A DNA stretch of 64,000 nt from JANNSX01 sp041397825 (GCA_041397825.1 JAWKVX010000006.1:372001-436000), one strand, 5' to 3'. Shown: positions 1 to 8,677, counted from the stretch's first letter. The notes: a model not told the origin generated them from the sequence alone. Program-made: numbers and translations.

Positions 1-1
1 T

Positions 2-226
2 GTGAAGGTGATCACCGGCAAGGGCCGAGGGGAGGACAGCGATGCGCGGCACTTCGAGTTGCACCCTCCAGAGAGGCCGGGAATTCTGAAGCGCATGGTT
101 CCGGTCTGGCTCGGCGAGCCGGATCTCGCGGCTGTCGTCGTGAGCTTCACGAGTGCCGGCCGTCAGCATGGCGGCGAAGGTGCGCTCTATGTGCATCTCC
201 GCCGCCGCAAGCCGGAATCGGGGTGA
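2..226 (+). CDS. Smr-domain protein, C-terminal fragment (5' end outside window)
   Basis: The gene enters from the left edge, so its start is not visible; only about 74 codons remain. The opening VITGKG, the middle ILKRMVPVWL and the ending HGGEGALYVHLRR match the C-terminal half of Smr (small MutS-related) domains, which bind or nick DNA or RNA. In Alphaproteobacteria a stand-alone Smr protein of about 180-200 residues is common. The stop codon lies only 3 bp from the end of the convergent Spy-like gene. Recognition rests on this motif series alone; the nuclease activity is family knowledge. Confidence 0.8.
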   Translation: MKVITGKGRGEDSDARHFELHPPERPGILKRMVPVWLGEPDLAAVVVSFTSAGRQHGGEGALYVHLRRRKPESG

Positions 227-229
227 GGC

Positions 230-772
230 TCAGGGGCTCATCATCATGCCGCCGCCCATGCCACGACCCCTACCCATCATGCCCATGCCCATCATCGGCA
301 GCACGATGCTGTCCGCCTCCTTCTTCTGATCGTCGGAGAGCGTGCCGTACAACTCGTTGACGGCCGCCTTGATGCTCTTCACTTCCTCGAGATGCGCCGA
401 CATCATCGTCTCCATGAATGTCAGCCGGTCCGGCAGAGGCTTCTTGAAAAAGCTGCCATCCCGCATCTCCTCACGATGCGAGGCCATCATGGCGCGGCGT
501 GTCTCGGCCGTGTTGCGCAGAAGGTCTGCCAGTGCGTTCCACGCGGGCGTCTGCGCCTCAGTGATCTTCAACTCGGCCTTGATGAAGGCAAGCCGGCCTT
601 CGATGCGCTCCGACATGTCGTCCGCATCCATGCCCATCATGCCCTGCATCATGCGGCCCATGCCCCAGGAGGGACGCCAATCATTGTCATCCTCCTCGGC
701 CATTGCCGGTGAAACGCTCGACAGTGCCACTAGGCTCGCAAAAGCAACATTGCGTAGGGACTTGTTCAACAT
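230..772 (-). CDS. Spy/CpxP-like periplasmic LTXXQ-motif protein
   Basis: The 180-residue product begins with a typical Sec signal peptide (basic start, hydrophobic core, cleavage after SPAMA). The mature part is rich in Met and helical, with two LTXXQ-like elements, LKITEAQ and GTLSDDQ, characteristic of the Spy/CpxP family of periplasmic chaperones and metal or envelope stress proteins. The tail is a Met/Gly-rich stretch (MMGMGMMGRGRG), which could bind copper or another soft metal; that is inference. The ATG at 772 has AGGAG a few bases upstream. It is convergent with the Smr gene and downstream of hslU. Expression signals were not identified. Confidence 0.75.
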   Translation of the reverse strand: MLNKSLRNVAFASLVALSSVSPAMAEEDDNDWRPSWGMGRMMQGMMGMDADDMSERIEGRLAFIKAELKITEAQTPAWNALADLLRNTAETRRAMMASHREEMRDGSFFKKPLPDRLTFMETMMSAHLEEVKSIKAAVNELYGTLSDDQKKEADSIVLPMMGMGMMGRGRGMGGGMMMSP

Positions 773-883
773 GTTCCACTCCTGTGCTGTAAAGGTGCAG
801 CCGCCGAATGTCGGTTAGATGGGCATGCAGCCACCCACCGCGCTTGATCGGGGTCAAATATCCCGGGCGATCGCGATCACATT

Positions 884-2191
884 TCAGAGAATGAAGCGCG
901 ACAGATCCGCATTCTTGGCGAGATCGCCGATGTGTGTTTTCACATAAGCGGCATCGATGGTGACCCGCTGGCCCGGTAGATCTGTGGCATCGAACGAGAT
1001 CTTGTCGAGAACCCGCTCGAGGACGGTCGAAAGGCGGCGGGCGCCGATGTTCTCGACGGTGGCATTGACCTCGACGGCGATATCCGCAATGGCGTCGATG
1101 CCGTCCTCGGTGAATTCGAGCACCACGTCTTCGGTCGCCATGAGCGCCACATACTGCTTGATGAGGCTCGACTCCGGCTCCGTCAGGATTCGGCGCATGT
1201 CCTCTCGGGTCAGCGCGGCAAGCTCGACCCGGATCGGCAATCGGCCCTGGAGCTCGGGCAGCAGGTCCGACGGCTTGGCCACATGGAACGCGCCGGAGGC
1301 GATGAAGAGGATATGGTCGGTCTTGACCGGTCCGTATTTGGTGCTGACGGTCGTGCCCTCGATGATGGGCAGAAGATCGCGCTGGACGCCCTCGCGGCTG
1401 ACATCGGCGCCCTGTCGCTCCGAGCGGGCGCAAATCTTATCGATTTCGTCGATGAAGACGATGCTGTCGTTCTCGACGCTTCGGATGGCCTCCAGGACGA
1501 TACTCTCCTGCTCGATGAGCTTGTCGCTCTCCTCCTGGATCAGGACCTCGTAGCTATCCTTGACCTTCATGCGGCGCGGGCGGGTTCGCTGGCCGAAGGC
1601 TTTGCCGAGCATCTCGTTCAGATTGATCATGCCGACCTGGCTGCCGGGCATTCCGGGAATCTCGAAGCTCGGCATCTGCGGTCCGGTATCGGCGACCTGG
1701 ACCTCGATTTCCTTGTCGTCAAGCTCGTTGGCGCGCAGCTTGCGGCGGAAGCTCTCCTTGGTCTGGTCGGATGAGCGCTCGCCGACCAGCGCGTTGATGA
1801 CCCGTTCCTCGGCATTGAGGTGCGCGCGCGCCTTGACCTCGTTGCGTTTCGCCTCCTTGACGAGGCCGATGGCGACCTCGGTCAGGTCGCGGATGATCTG
1901 GTCGACATCGCGCCCGACATAGCCCACCTCGGTGAACTTCGTCGCCTCGACCTTGAGGAAGGGCGCATTGGCGAGACGCGCCAGGCGGCGTGAGATCTCG
2001 GTCTTGCCGACGCCGGTCGGGCCGATCATGAGGATGTTCTTGGGCAGCACTTCCTCCCTGAGCGCGGGGTCGAGCTGCTGGCGCCGCCAGCGGTTTCGGA
2101 GCGCGATCGCGACGGCCCGCTTGGCTTCGTGCTGACCGACGATGAACCGGTCCAGCTCGGAAACGATCTCGCGCGGAGAAAAGGCGGTCAT
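884..2191 (-). CDS. hslU: ATP-dependent protease ATPase subunit HslU (ClpY)
   Basis: The 435-residue AAA+ unfoldase caps the HslV peptidase and feeds it substrates in the cytoplasm. The N-terminal FIVGQHEAKRAVAIALRNRW signature, the Walker A GPTGVGKTE, the Walker B IVFIDEID and the C-terminal sensor and HslV-contacting tail ending SRFIL are all visible, and the length is normal. A longer in-frame ORF reaches 2350, but family alignment favours the ATG at 2191 (MTAFSPREIV). That ATG overlaps the stop of the upstream acetyltransferase gene in an ATGA arrangement, implying translational coupling within an hslV-GNAT-hslU operon. Confidence 0.97.
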   Translation of the reverse strand: MTAFSPREIVSELDRFIVGQHEAKRAVAIALRNRWRRQQLDPALREEVLPKNILMIGPTGVGKTEISRRLARLANAPFLKVEATKFTEVGYVGRDVDQIIRDLTEVAIGLVKEAKRNEVKARAHLNAEERVINALVGERSSDQTKESFRRKLRANELDDKEIEVQVADTGPQMPSFEIPGMPGSQVGMINLNEMLGKAFGQRTRPRRMKVKDSYEVLIQEESDKLIEQESIVLEAIRSVENDSIVFIDEIDKICARSERQGADVSREGVQRDLLPIIEGTTVSTKYGPVKTDHILFIASGAFHVAKPSDLLPELQGRLPIRVELAALTREDMRRILTEPESSLIKQYVALMATEDVVLEFTEDGIDAIADIAVEVNATVENIGARRLSTVLERVLDKISFDATDLPGQRVTIDAAYVKTHIGDLAKNADLSRFIL

Positions 2192-2751
2192 TGGGGTCTC
2201 TGTGCTCTTGAGGCTCTCTGCCGACGACGCCCGGACCTGTCTTGCGAGCGGGCCACGGGTTGCGGAACAAGATCGCGTGACATCAACAGTCGACGTGCGG
2301 CGGATGGACCGATCAGGCTGACTGGCGTGAACCCGGCCCGGCCGAGGCATCCAACAGAGGAGACGTTGCGGCCGTCCGGATCAGAAACGAGGCGGACCAC
2401 TCCAGCGCCGACACACTGCATAGCAAGTTGATTGAGCATGCCTGGACCATGTCCCTGGCCGAGGGCGCCCACCTCGCCGATGAAAAAGTCGACGCCAAGC
2501 GTACCGGACGGTTGCGGAGGAATGTCGGCATCCGCCTCGGCAGGGTAGGTTTGCAGGTAACCGATGGGTTGACCCTCGTGCATCACGATGAACGGTTCGG
2601 CATCGCTGCCGTGAATGTGCTCTCGGATCTCGGCAAGGCCCTGCAGAACCTTGCCCCACCATTTGGCAACGTGCCGCTCGCCGAGCCAGCGTTCGATCAG
2701 CGGCAGGTCGGCCTCGGTGGCGCGGCGGATCTCGTAAACGTTGGCCGACAT
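2188..2751 (-). CDS. GNAT acetyltransferase, AAC(6')-like, between hslV and hslU
   Basis: This 187-residue protein belongs to the GNAT superfamily and resembles aminoglycoside 6'-N-acetyltransferase relatives: RRATEADLPLIERWL at the start, HVAKWWG, GQPIGYLQTY and a FFIGEVGALGQGHG acetyl-CoA loop. The last 30 or so residues are Arg/Gln-rich and low in complexity, beyond the usual fold. The start lies 5 bp after hslV and the stop overlaps the hslU ATG by 4 bp. The substrate cannot be read from sequence; antibiotic resistance should not be assumed. An acetyltransferase at this position is, as I recall, seen in other rhizobia. Confidence 0.85.
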   Translation of the reverse strand: MSANVYEIRRATEADLPLIERWLGERHVAKWWGKVLQGLAEIREHIHGSDAEPFIVMHEGQPIGYLQTYPAEADADIPPQPSGTLGVDFFIGEVGALGQGHGPGMLNQLAMQCVGAGVVRLVSDPDGRNVSSVGCLGRAGFTPVSLIGPSAARRLLMSRDLVPQPVARSQDRSGRRRQRASRAQRPQ

Positions 2752-2756
2752 CGCTC

Positions 2757-3320
2757 TCAGGATTCCGATACCAGGCTTTCGACGACGAGATTGCGGTTGG
2801 TGTAGACACAGATGTCGGCGGCGATGTCCATCGCTTTGCGGGCGATCTCTTCCGCGCCGAGCGGTTGATCGAGCAGCGCTCGGGCGGCAGCGAGCGCATA
2901 GTTGCCGCCAGAGCCGATGCCCATGACGTGGCCATCTGGCTCGAGGACGTCGCCGGTGCCCGTCAGGACCAACGAATGGTGTCTGTCGGCGACGATCATC
3001 ATCGCCTCGAGCCGACGGAGGAAACGGTCGGTCCGCCAGTCTTTCGCCAGATCGACGGCCGCACGCTGCAGCTGCTCCGGGTATTGCTCGAGCTTGGCTT
3101 CCAGCCGCTCGAACAACGTAAACGCGTCGGCAGTTGCGCCGGCGAAGCCGCCGATGACGTTGCCTCGCCCGAGCGAGCGGACCTTTCGTGCATTGGCCTT
3201 GATGACGGTCTGGCCGAGGCTGACCTGTCCATCGCCGGCAATAACCACCCTGCCGCCCTTGCGGACGGTGAGAATTGTGGTGCCGTGCCAGATCCCGGCT
3301 GGTGCAGACTGTGGAGACAT
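2757..3320 (-). CDS. hslV: ATP-dependent protease peptidase subunit HslV (ClpQ)
   Basis: The 187-residue proteasome-beta-like peptidase forms the double hexamer degraded-substrate chamber capped by HslU. A 13-residue propeptide ends at Gly13, exposing Thr14 (GTTIL) as the expected N-terminal catalytic nucleophile. VVIAGDGQVSLGQTV, GGFAGATADAFTLFERLE and GIGSGGNYALAAARALL match the family along its length. It is the first gene of the hslV-GNAT-hslU operon and is divergent from hisB, with about 120 bp between them that should hold both promoters. Confidence 0.97.
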   Translation of the reverse strand: MSPQSAPAGIWHGTTILTVRKGGRVVIAGDGQVSLGQTVIKANARKVRSLGRGNVIGGFAGATADAFTLFERLEAKLEQYPEQLQRAAVDLAKDWRTDRFLRRLEAMMIVADRHHSLVLTGTGDVLEPDGHVMGIGSGGNYALAAARALLDQPLGAEEIARKAMDIAADICVYTNRNLVVESLVSES

Positions 3321-3444
3321 TTTTACACTTCCCGGTTTATATCGGTCCCGTATGTCCGGGTTTCAAGGCAGGCTGGCCTACGCCGATATGAGCTGATAGA
3401 CCCAATCCGGCAACAGGTACAAGCCTTTGGCACGAGGACGGACC

Positions 3445-4041
3445 ATGAACCGGCGCGCCATCATCGAGCGCAAGACCGTCGAAACCGACATCAAGGCGAC
3501 CGTGGCATTGGACGGCACGGGGGCCTTCGACATCCAGACGGGCGTGGGTTTTTTCGATCATATGCTCGAGCAGCTCTCCCGTCACAGCCTGGTCGACATC
3601 ACGCTGCACACTCAAGGCGATCTCCACATCGACCAGCATCACACGGTCGAGGATAGCGGCATCGCCCTCGGACAGGCTATCGGCGCAGCGCTCGGAGATC
3701 GTAAGGGTATCCAGCGCTATGCCCATTGCTTCCTGCCGATGGACGAGACGCTGACACGCGTCGCGCTCGATGTGTCGGGCCGGCCCTATCTCATCTGGAA
3801 CGTCGCGTTCTCACGGCCCAAGATCGGTGACATGGATACCGAGCTGTTCCGGGAGTGGTTCCAGGCCTTTGCACAGAATGCCGGCATCACGCTGCATGTC
3901 GCCTGTCTTTACGGCGAGAACAACCATCATATCGCCGAGAGCTGTTTCAAGGGTCTGGCTCGGGCGCTAAGGGATGCGATCGCCATCGATCCGCGGCAAA
4001 GGGATCGCGTGCCGTCGACCAAGGGCACGCTGATCGCGTGA
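3445..4041 (+). CDS. hisB: Imidazoleglycerol-phosphate dehydratase
   Basis: The enzyme dehydrates imidazole glycerol phosphate to imidazole acetol phosphate in histidine synthesis. The 198-residue length fits the monofunctional form, without a phosphatase domain. Metal-binding elements are seen as FFDHMLEQLSRHS, DQHHTVEDSGIALGQA and ENNHHIAESCFKGLARAL. A TTG 18 bp upstream could extend the frame, but the ATG at 3445 has GAGG in front and starts as the family does. It heads a short operon with the DUF2628 gene and hisH. Confidence 0.96.
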   Translation: MNRRAIIERKTVETDIKATVALDGTGAFDIQTGVGFFDHMLEQLSRHSLVDITLHTQGDLHIDQHHTVEDSGIALGQAIGAALGDRKGIQRYAHCFLPMDETLTRVALDVSGRPYLIWNVAFSRPKIGDMDTELFREWFQAFAQNAGITLHVACLYGENNHHIAESCFKGLARALRDAIAIDPRQRDRVPSTKGTLIA

Positions 4042-4051
4042 GGTGATGTGC

Positions 4052-4480
4052 ATGACGACCTATGTCGTTTACGAGGAGGCGGATGCCCGCCGCCTGTCAC
4101 CCGCCGAGCGGGTCGAGGCGTTGATGCTCGTGAAGGATGGGTTCTCCTGGCGGGCCTTCCTGTTCTCCGGGATCTGGCTTGCTGCGCGAGGGCTGTGGGG
4201 CGCGCTCGCCCTTTGGGCGGCGACGCTCGCCGTGCTTGGCGGAGGTGTCTGGCTCGTCGGCCTCGGGCCGCTGGCGGTGATTTTCGTCTGGATCGCTCTC
4301 GCTCTGGTCGTCGGTTTCGAGGCATCGTCATTGCTGCGGGATCAGCTCGAGGGGGAAGCGTGTCAGGAGCTCGGCCTCGTGGCTGGCGGAGCGAGGTCCG
4401 ATTGCGAGACGGTGGCCGTCGCTAAACTCAAGAGCGCCATCGAGAACGAACGTCAGCAAACAAGCTCAATCGATGCCTAG
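4052..4480 (+). CDS. DUF2628 membrane protein in his operon
   Basis: This 142-residue protein has a soluble N-terminal stretch ending KDGFSWRAFLFSGIWLAARG, typical of DUF2628, followed by two or three hydrophobic segments (about residues 48-95) and a charged tail. Its function is unknown. GTG and ATG codons at 4043 and 4046 are alternative starts; the ATG at 4052 is chosen because the domain begins there. It lies 10 bp after hisB and its stop overlaps hisH by 8 bp. This hisB-DUF2628-hisH order is familiar from Rhizobiales, although no histidine role is shown. Confidence 0.85.
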   Translation: MTTYVVYEEADARRLSPAERVEALMLVKDGFSWRAFLFSGIWLAARGLWGALALWAATLAVLGGGVWLVGLGPLAVIFVWIALALVVGFEASSLLRDQLEGEACQELGLVAGGARSDCETVAVAKLKSAIENERQQTSSIDA

Positions 4481-5126
4481 CGTCGTCATTGTTGATTACG
4501 GTTCGGGGAACCTGCATTCGGCCTCCAAGGCCGTCGAGCGTGCGGCCCGCGAGAGCGGCTCCGCGACGTCGGTGATCGTCTCGTCGGATCCCGCTGCCGT
4601 TGAGCGAGCGGATCGCATCATCCTTCCCGGCGTCGGCGCCTTTGCGGACTGCAAAGCCGGGCTGGTGGCAATCGCCGGCATGGTCGAGGCGCTCGAGGCG
4701 GCGGTGCTCGAGCGGGCGAGGCCCTTTCTCGGTATTTGCGTCGGCATGCAGCTCCTGGCCGATCGCGGCCACGAGCATCGCGTCACCGAAGGGCTCGGCT
4801 GGATCGGCGGCGAGGTCAGACGGATCATGCCGGCGGATGCCGCGCTGAAAGTGCCGCATATGGGCTGGAACACGCTCGATGTGGTGCAGCAGCATGTGCT
4901 GCTCGATGGCATCCCGACCGGTCCGACCGGCTGGCATGCCTATTTCGTGCACAGCTATCACTTGACCGGTCTGGAGCGGGACCGCCTCTTAGCCGTCACG
5001 GACTATGGCGGTCCGATCACCGCGATGGTCGGCAGGGAGAATATTGTCGGAACCCAGTTTCATCCGGAAAAGAGCCAGCAGCTCGGCTTGAGGCTCCTCG
5101 CGAACTTTCTCGGCTGGAGTCCCTGA
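4473..5126 (+). CDS. hisH: Imidazole glycerol phosphate synthase, glutaminase subunit
   Basis: The 217-residue class I glutamine amidotransferase supplies ammonia to HisF. The nucleophile Cys89 sits in FLGICVGMQLL, and the His197/Glu199 pair is in GTQFHPEKS. The opening VVIVDYGSGNLHS is typical. The gene starts inside the DUF2628 gene. In many relatives hisA, hisF and hisE follow, but here a convergent glutathione transferase begins 8 bp downstream, so the partner HisF must be encoded elsewhere. Confidence 0.96.
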   Translation: MPSVVIVDYGSGNLHSASKAVERAARESGSATSVIVSSDPAAVERADRIILPGVGAFADCKAGLVAIAGMVEALEAAVLERARPFLGICVGMQLLADRGHEHRVTEGLGWIGGEVRRIMPADAALKVPHMGWNTLDVVQQHVLLDGIPTGPTGWHAYFVHSYHLTGLERDRLLAVTDYGGPITAMVGRENIVGTQFHPEKSQQLGLRLLANFLGWSP

Positions 5127-5134
5127 GAGCCGAT

Positions 5135-5758
5135 CTATGAAGCCTCCATCGCCAGCGCCCGCTTGACCGCGGGCCGCTCGGCCACGCGCCGGCGATGCTC
5201 GAGAATGCGGGGGAACCGCCTGGGATCGACGCCATCGTCCTCCAGCCATTGGGCAATGGTGAAAAGGTAGGCATCGGCGATCGTGTATCTGTCACCCGCC
5301 ACCCACGGTCCCTCGAGGAGACCGTGCTCGATCGGCTCATAGGTGGCGCCAAGGCTCTCCGGCACCTTGCGTTTCATCTCGGCAATGGCGGCAGGATCGT
5401 CGGCCCAGCGATAGCCGCGCATGCCGTGCGCATGCGCCACGTGCACCGTCGAGCAAAGATAACTGTTGAAGGCCTGAATCTTGGCGAGTGCGTAGGGATT
5501 GTCGAGCGGCGCGAGCCGGGCTCCCGGATAGCTCTGCGCGACGAAGATCAGCAGTGCGGGCGTCTCGGTCAGAACGCCATGTTCGGTCACGAGTGCTGGT
5601 ACGCGCCCCTTGGGATTGAGCGCCAGAAACGCCGGACTGCGCTGCTCGGTCGTCCCGAAATCGATCTTGACGAGCTCGTAGTCGGCGCCAGCCTCCTCGA
5701 GGACGATATGCGTTGCGAGCGCACAGGTGCCCGGAGTGAAATAGAGCGTCAGCGGCAT
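5135..5758 (-). CDS. Glutathione S-transferase, beta-class-like
   Basis: The 207-residue cytosolic enzyme has an N-terminal thioredoxin-fold half and an all-helical C-terminal half. TPGTCALATHIVLEEAG places a Cys at position 12, close to the Cys10 that binds glutathione in bacterial beta-class enzymes. NPKGRVPALV and the DNPYALAKIQAFNSYL linker are typical, as is GDRYTIADAYLF in the C-terminal domain. The ATG at 5758 fits the family; a start 18 bp further upstream is possible. It is convergent with hisH. The substrate is unknown. Confidence 0.92.
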   Translation of the reverse strand: MPLTLYFTPGTCALATHIVLEEAGADYELVKIDFGTTEQRSPAFLALNPKGRVPALVTEHGVLTETPALLIFVAQSYPGARLAPLDNPYALAKIQAFNSYLCSTVHVAHAHGMRGYRWADDPAAIAEMKRKVPESLGATYEPIEHGLLEGPWVAGDRYTIADAYLFTIAQWLEDDGVDPRRFPRILEHRRRVAERPAVKRALAMEAS

Positions 5759-5826
5759 GGCACGCGCTCCCTGCAATGGCCCAGGTTACGAGCTTGCCTG
5801 GAGCTGCCGTCGTCTGCAAGGCCGCG

Positions 5827-5856
5827 AGGCGGGCAGACCGTGTGGTCCGCCCGCCT
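5827..5856 (-). terminator. Strong inverted repeat, probable terminator
   Basis: Arms at 5827-5839 and 5844-5856 pair over 12 of 13 positions, with one A-C mismatch and a GTGT loop. The hairpin lies just downstream of the small secreted-protein gene and upstream of the glutathione transferase. A T-rich tail is present only on the plus-strand side (TTTCT), so intrinsic termination of the minus-strand gene is plausible but not certain. Confidence 0.5.
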
Positions 5857-5868
5857 TTCTGGTCAATG

Positions 5869-6141
5869 TTAGCGGAAGTGACGGGCCTGCCAGATGGCAC
5901 GGGCAAGTTGCCGCTCGGCGCGCCGGATCTTCAGACGCTCGCGGAACGAGAGCCGGCCGTCGGCCCAGGCCTGCCGCTTGACCCAGGCCAAGTGGGCCTT
6001 GCTGCGCTTGACGAGAACATGCTCGTAGGTCGGTTGGTGCCTGCTGCGATAGCCGTCGTTGTGCTTCGGGCCGTACGAGGCTGCGGAGGCTGCGGTTGCA
6101 GTCAAGGCGAGCGCCGCCAATCCGATGATGGCCGGTTTCAT
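5869..6141 (-). CDS. Small basic secreted protein, unknown function
   Basis: The 90-residue product has a clear Sec signal peptide (cleavage near ASA-AS, residue 20). The mature region of about 70 residues is strongly basic (Arg, Lys, His) and predicted helical, ending RRAERQLARAIWQARHFR. No family was recognised. An ATG at 6141 follows a GAGAGG-like ribosome site. It is a single gene flanked by a hairpin downstream and by about 180 bp of non-coding sequence upstream. Confidence 0.6.
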   Translation of the reverse strand: MKPAIIGLAALALTATAASAASYGPKHNDGYRSRHQPTYEHVLVKRSKAHLAWVKRQAWADGRLSFRERLKIRRAERQLARAIWQARHFR

Positions 6142-6320
6142 AGAGATCTCCTCTCAACACACGGTGTTGGTGATGTCCTCCATTGCGTGTCCGAACCAAG
6201 AACGAGGCGGCCGCCGCGTATCCGTTGCGTCGAGCCCGACAAAGATTTCGGCGATCGACCGACGGAATCGCGATGCGGCCACAGTCGATGCAAGCCTCGA
6301 TGCGGTTGCTCGGCTTGTCG

Positions 6321-6845
6321 CTACAAGGTCTTGCCCATTTTGACGAGTGGCACGGGGGTCAGGCCTTGCTGATCGTTGAAATGCTCGATCTGCTGGTAGC
6401 CACAGGCTCTATAGAGCGGCTCGCCGGCCAGCGTCGCGACCAGCTCGGCGCGGCGGAACCCGTCCGCGCGGGCTGCCTCCTCGCAGAGCGTCATTATGAG
6501 GCGGCCGACTCCGCGACGTGTGAAGGCGGGGCTCGTGTACATGGCGCGGATGCGGGCAGGCTCGGTCATCGGGTCGAGAAGCGCGGCGTTCCGGCCGGGC
6601 GAGTGGCTGCCGCCGTACATCGTGGCGCGCCGGCTCCAACCGCCGCATCCGGCGAGCTGGCCCTCCTCCTCGATGACGAAATAGGTGCCGTCCTCGATGA
6701 GCTGCGTGTCGATCCCCATGATGGTGCGGCTCGCGGCAATCTGGTCTGCCGAGAGATAGGGCTTCAGGAGCTTGCTGATGGCCTCTTCCATGAGGCTGGT
6801 TAGCGCGGGAACATCACCGGGGCGGGCGAGTCGATGGGTGAGCAT
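6321..6845 (-). CDS. GNAT family N-acetyltransferase
   Basis: The 174-residue protein begins LTHRLARPGDVPALTSLMEEA and carries the acetyl-CoA-binding stretch TRRGVGRLIMTLCEEAARADG, followed by EPLYRACGYQ, all typical of GNAT enzymes. GTYFVIEEEGQLAGCGGWS is the usual beta-strand region. It is divergent from the MttB-like gene, whose start is 123 bp away. The substrate is unknown. Confidence 0.9.
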   Translation of the reverse strand: MLTHRLARPGDVPALTSLMEEAISKLLKPYLSADQIAASRTIMGIDTQLIEDGTYFVIEEEGQLAGCGGWSRRATMYGGSHSPGRNAALLDPMTEPARIRAMYTSPAFTRRGVGRLIMTLCEEAARADGFRRAELVATLAGEPLYRACGYQQIEHFNDQQGLTPVPLVKMGKTL

Positions 6846-6968
6846 GAACGTCCTCCCGCACGCGGGCGCTTCGGGCTATGCGGCGGTAGAATACCTCGAC
6901 GGCCGGCAGTTGCGATATGCTTTGCTGCGAGCACAAGAACGTCCGTGCACCCAAGCGAGAGGAAGACT

Positions 6969-8528
6969 ATGTCCGTCGTGTCCACCGAGCAAAGCCGTCG
7001 TGGCGGTCGCGAGGCACGGCGCGCAGCTCGTGCTGCCCCGCTGCCGGCGGCCGGTCGTCCCGTATGGCCCGGCATGGAGGCCGGAAACTACAAGCCGCTG
7101 TCGGAGTCCGAGGTCCGGCGCATCCATGCCGCCGCACTCGACATCCTGGAGCGGATCGGTCTTGCAGACGCGCCACCTTCCGGGGTCGAGCTGCTCGTGG
7201 CAGCTGGCGCAGTGCCTCAGCCGAACGGGCGGCTGACCTTCCCGAAGGCGATGATCGAGGACATGATCGCCAAGGCCGGACGACGATTCCCTATCTTCGG
7301 ACAGCGTCCGGAGCATGATCTGGAGCCGTGGGGCAAGCGGGTCTATTTCGGCACCGCCGGCGCCGCCGTGCACATGGTCGATGCCGTCACAGGCGCGTAC
7401 AGAGACTCGACGCTTCGCGATCTCTACGACATTGCGCGCGTGGCCGACGCGCTGGAGCACATTCACTTCTTCCAGCGCTCGGTCGTCTGCCGCGATCTCG
7501 CCGACCCGTTCGAGATGGATTTCAACTCCTGTTACGCCTCGGTGCTCGGCACCGCCAAGCACGTCGGCACGAGCTGGGGCGACCCTGCCCATGTCGAGGC
7601 CAGCCTCGAGATGTTGCATCTGATCGCCGGCGGCGAGGACAAATGGCGGGAGCGGCCATTCGTCAGCCAGTCGAACTGCTTTGTCGTTCCACCGTTGAAA
7701 TTCGCGACCGATGCCTGCCGCTGCATGGAGGTTGCCGTCCGCGGCGGCATGCCGATCCTGCTCGTCTCCGCCGGGCAGGCGGGCGCCACGGCGCCGGCGG
7801 CACTGGCGGGCGCTCTCGCTGTCGAGATGGCCGAATGCCTCGCGGGTCTCGCCTATGTCAATGCGATCCGTCCCGGTGCACCAGCCATTTTCTGCCCGAT
7901 GTGCTTCATCTCGGACTTGCGCACCGGAGCCATGTCGGGCGGAAGCCCGGAGCAGGCCCTGCTCTCCGCCGCCTCGGCCCAGTTCGCGCAATTCTACGAC
8001 CTGACGGGGGCGACGGCCTCAGGCATGACGGACGCCAAAGTCCCCGACATGCAGGCTGGCTATGAGCGTGCCTACAATCTCGCGCTCGTCGCCAATGCCG
8101 GTGTCAACATGATCTATGAGGCCGGAGGCATGATGGCGAGCCTCATGGGCTTCTCGCTCGACAGTCTCATCATCGACAACGACATCATCGGGGCGACACA
8201 ACGCACCATCCGAGGCATTCAGGTGACTGAAGAGGCGCTCGATGTCGAGGCGATCAAGAGCATCTGCATCGGCGGACCGGGCCATTTTCTCGGCTCCGAG
8301 CAAACGCTCAGCCTGATGCAGAAGGAGTATCTCTATCCGGCGATCGGTGATCGCTCGAGCCCCAAGGAGTGGTCCGAACGTGGCAAGCCTGGCCTGATCG
8401 AGCGTGCACATGCGAGGCTCTCGACCATACTCGGCGAACGCCACCCGCAGCATGTGTCGCGCAAAGTGGACGATGCGATCCGTGCGCGGTTCCCCGTGCG
8501 GTTGTCCAGAGCCGCCATGTCCCCGTGA
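6969..8528 (+). CDS. Trimethylamine methyltransferase family protein (MttB-like, non-pyrrolysine)
   Basis: The 519-residue product matches the MttB/MtgB superfamily, TIM-barrel enzymes that transfer a methyl group from a quaternary or tertiary amine to a corrinoid protein. Visible family segments include LSESEVRRIHAAALDILERI near the N-terminus and DLYDIARVADALEHIHFF. There is no in-frame TAG, so pyrrolysine is absent, as in glycine betaine-type members. No corrinoid protein or partner methyltransferase lies in this window. The ATG at 6969 has GAGAGGAAG in front, whereas the ORF could begin at 6834. It heads a patch with a LuxR regulator and hydrolases. The substrate is not determinable. Confidence 0.88.
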   Translation: MSVVSTEQSRRGGREARRAARAAPLPAAGRPVWPGMEAGNYKPLSESEVRRIHAAALDILERIGLADAPPSGVELLVAAGAVPQPNGRLTFPKAMIEDMIAKAGRRFPIFGQRPEHDLEPWGKRVYFGTAGAAVHMVDAVTGAYRDSTLRDLYDIARVADALEHIHFFQRSVVCRDLADPFEMDFNSCYASVLGTAKHVGTSWGDPAHVEASLEMLHLIAGGEDKWRERPFVSQSNCFVVPPLKFATDACRCMEVAVRGGMPILLVSAGQAGATAPAALAGALAVEMAECLAGLAYVNAIRPGAPAIFCPMCFISDLRTGAMSGGSPEQALLSAASAQFAQFYDLTGATASGMTDAKVPDMQAGYERAYNLALVANAGVNMIYEAGGMMASLMGFSLDSLIIDNDIIGATQRTIRGIQVTEEALDVEAIKSICIGGPGHFLGSEQTLSLMQKEYLYPAIGDRSSPKEWSERGKPGLIERAHARLSTILGERHPQHVSRKVDDAIRARFPVRLSRAAMSP

Positions 8529-8677
8529 CGATCGAGGGCGTGGCAGGACACAGCGGCAATCTGTATACGATCCGGCATCGGGAATCCGAAAGCACTGCAA
8601 CAGACAATCAGAGTTGAAGGCATCGGCGAGCTCATCTAGTCTTTTCTCACGGCGATACGACGCGTCAGGAGTGCCGA

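Noticed and set aside
2188..2751. Aminoglycoside resistance gene
   Set aside because: The GNAT protein is AAC(6')-like only at superfamily level. Operon position in hslVU argues for a housekeeping role; resistance cannot be claimed.
6969..8528. Pyrrolysine-containing trimethylamine methyltransferase
   Set aside because: There is no in-frame TAG in the gene and the ORF is uninterrupted, so the protein belongs to the non-pyrrolysine branch.
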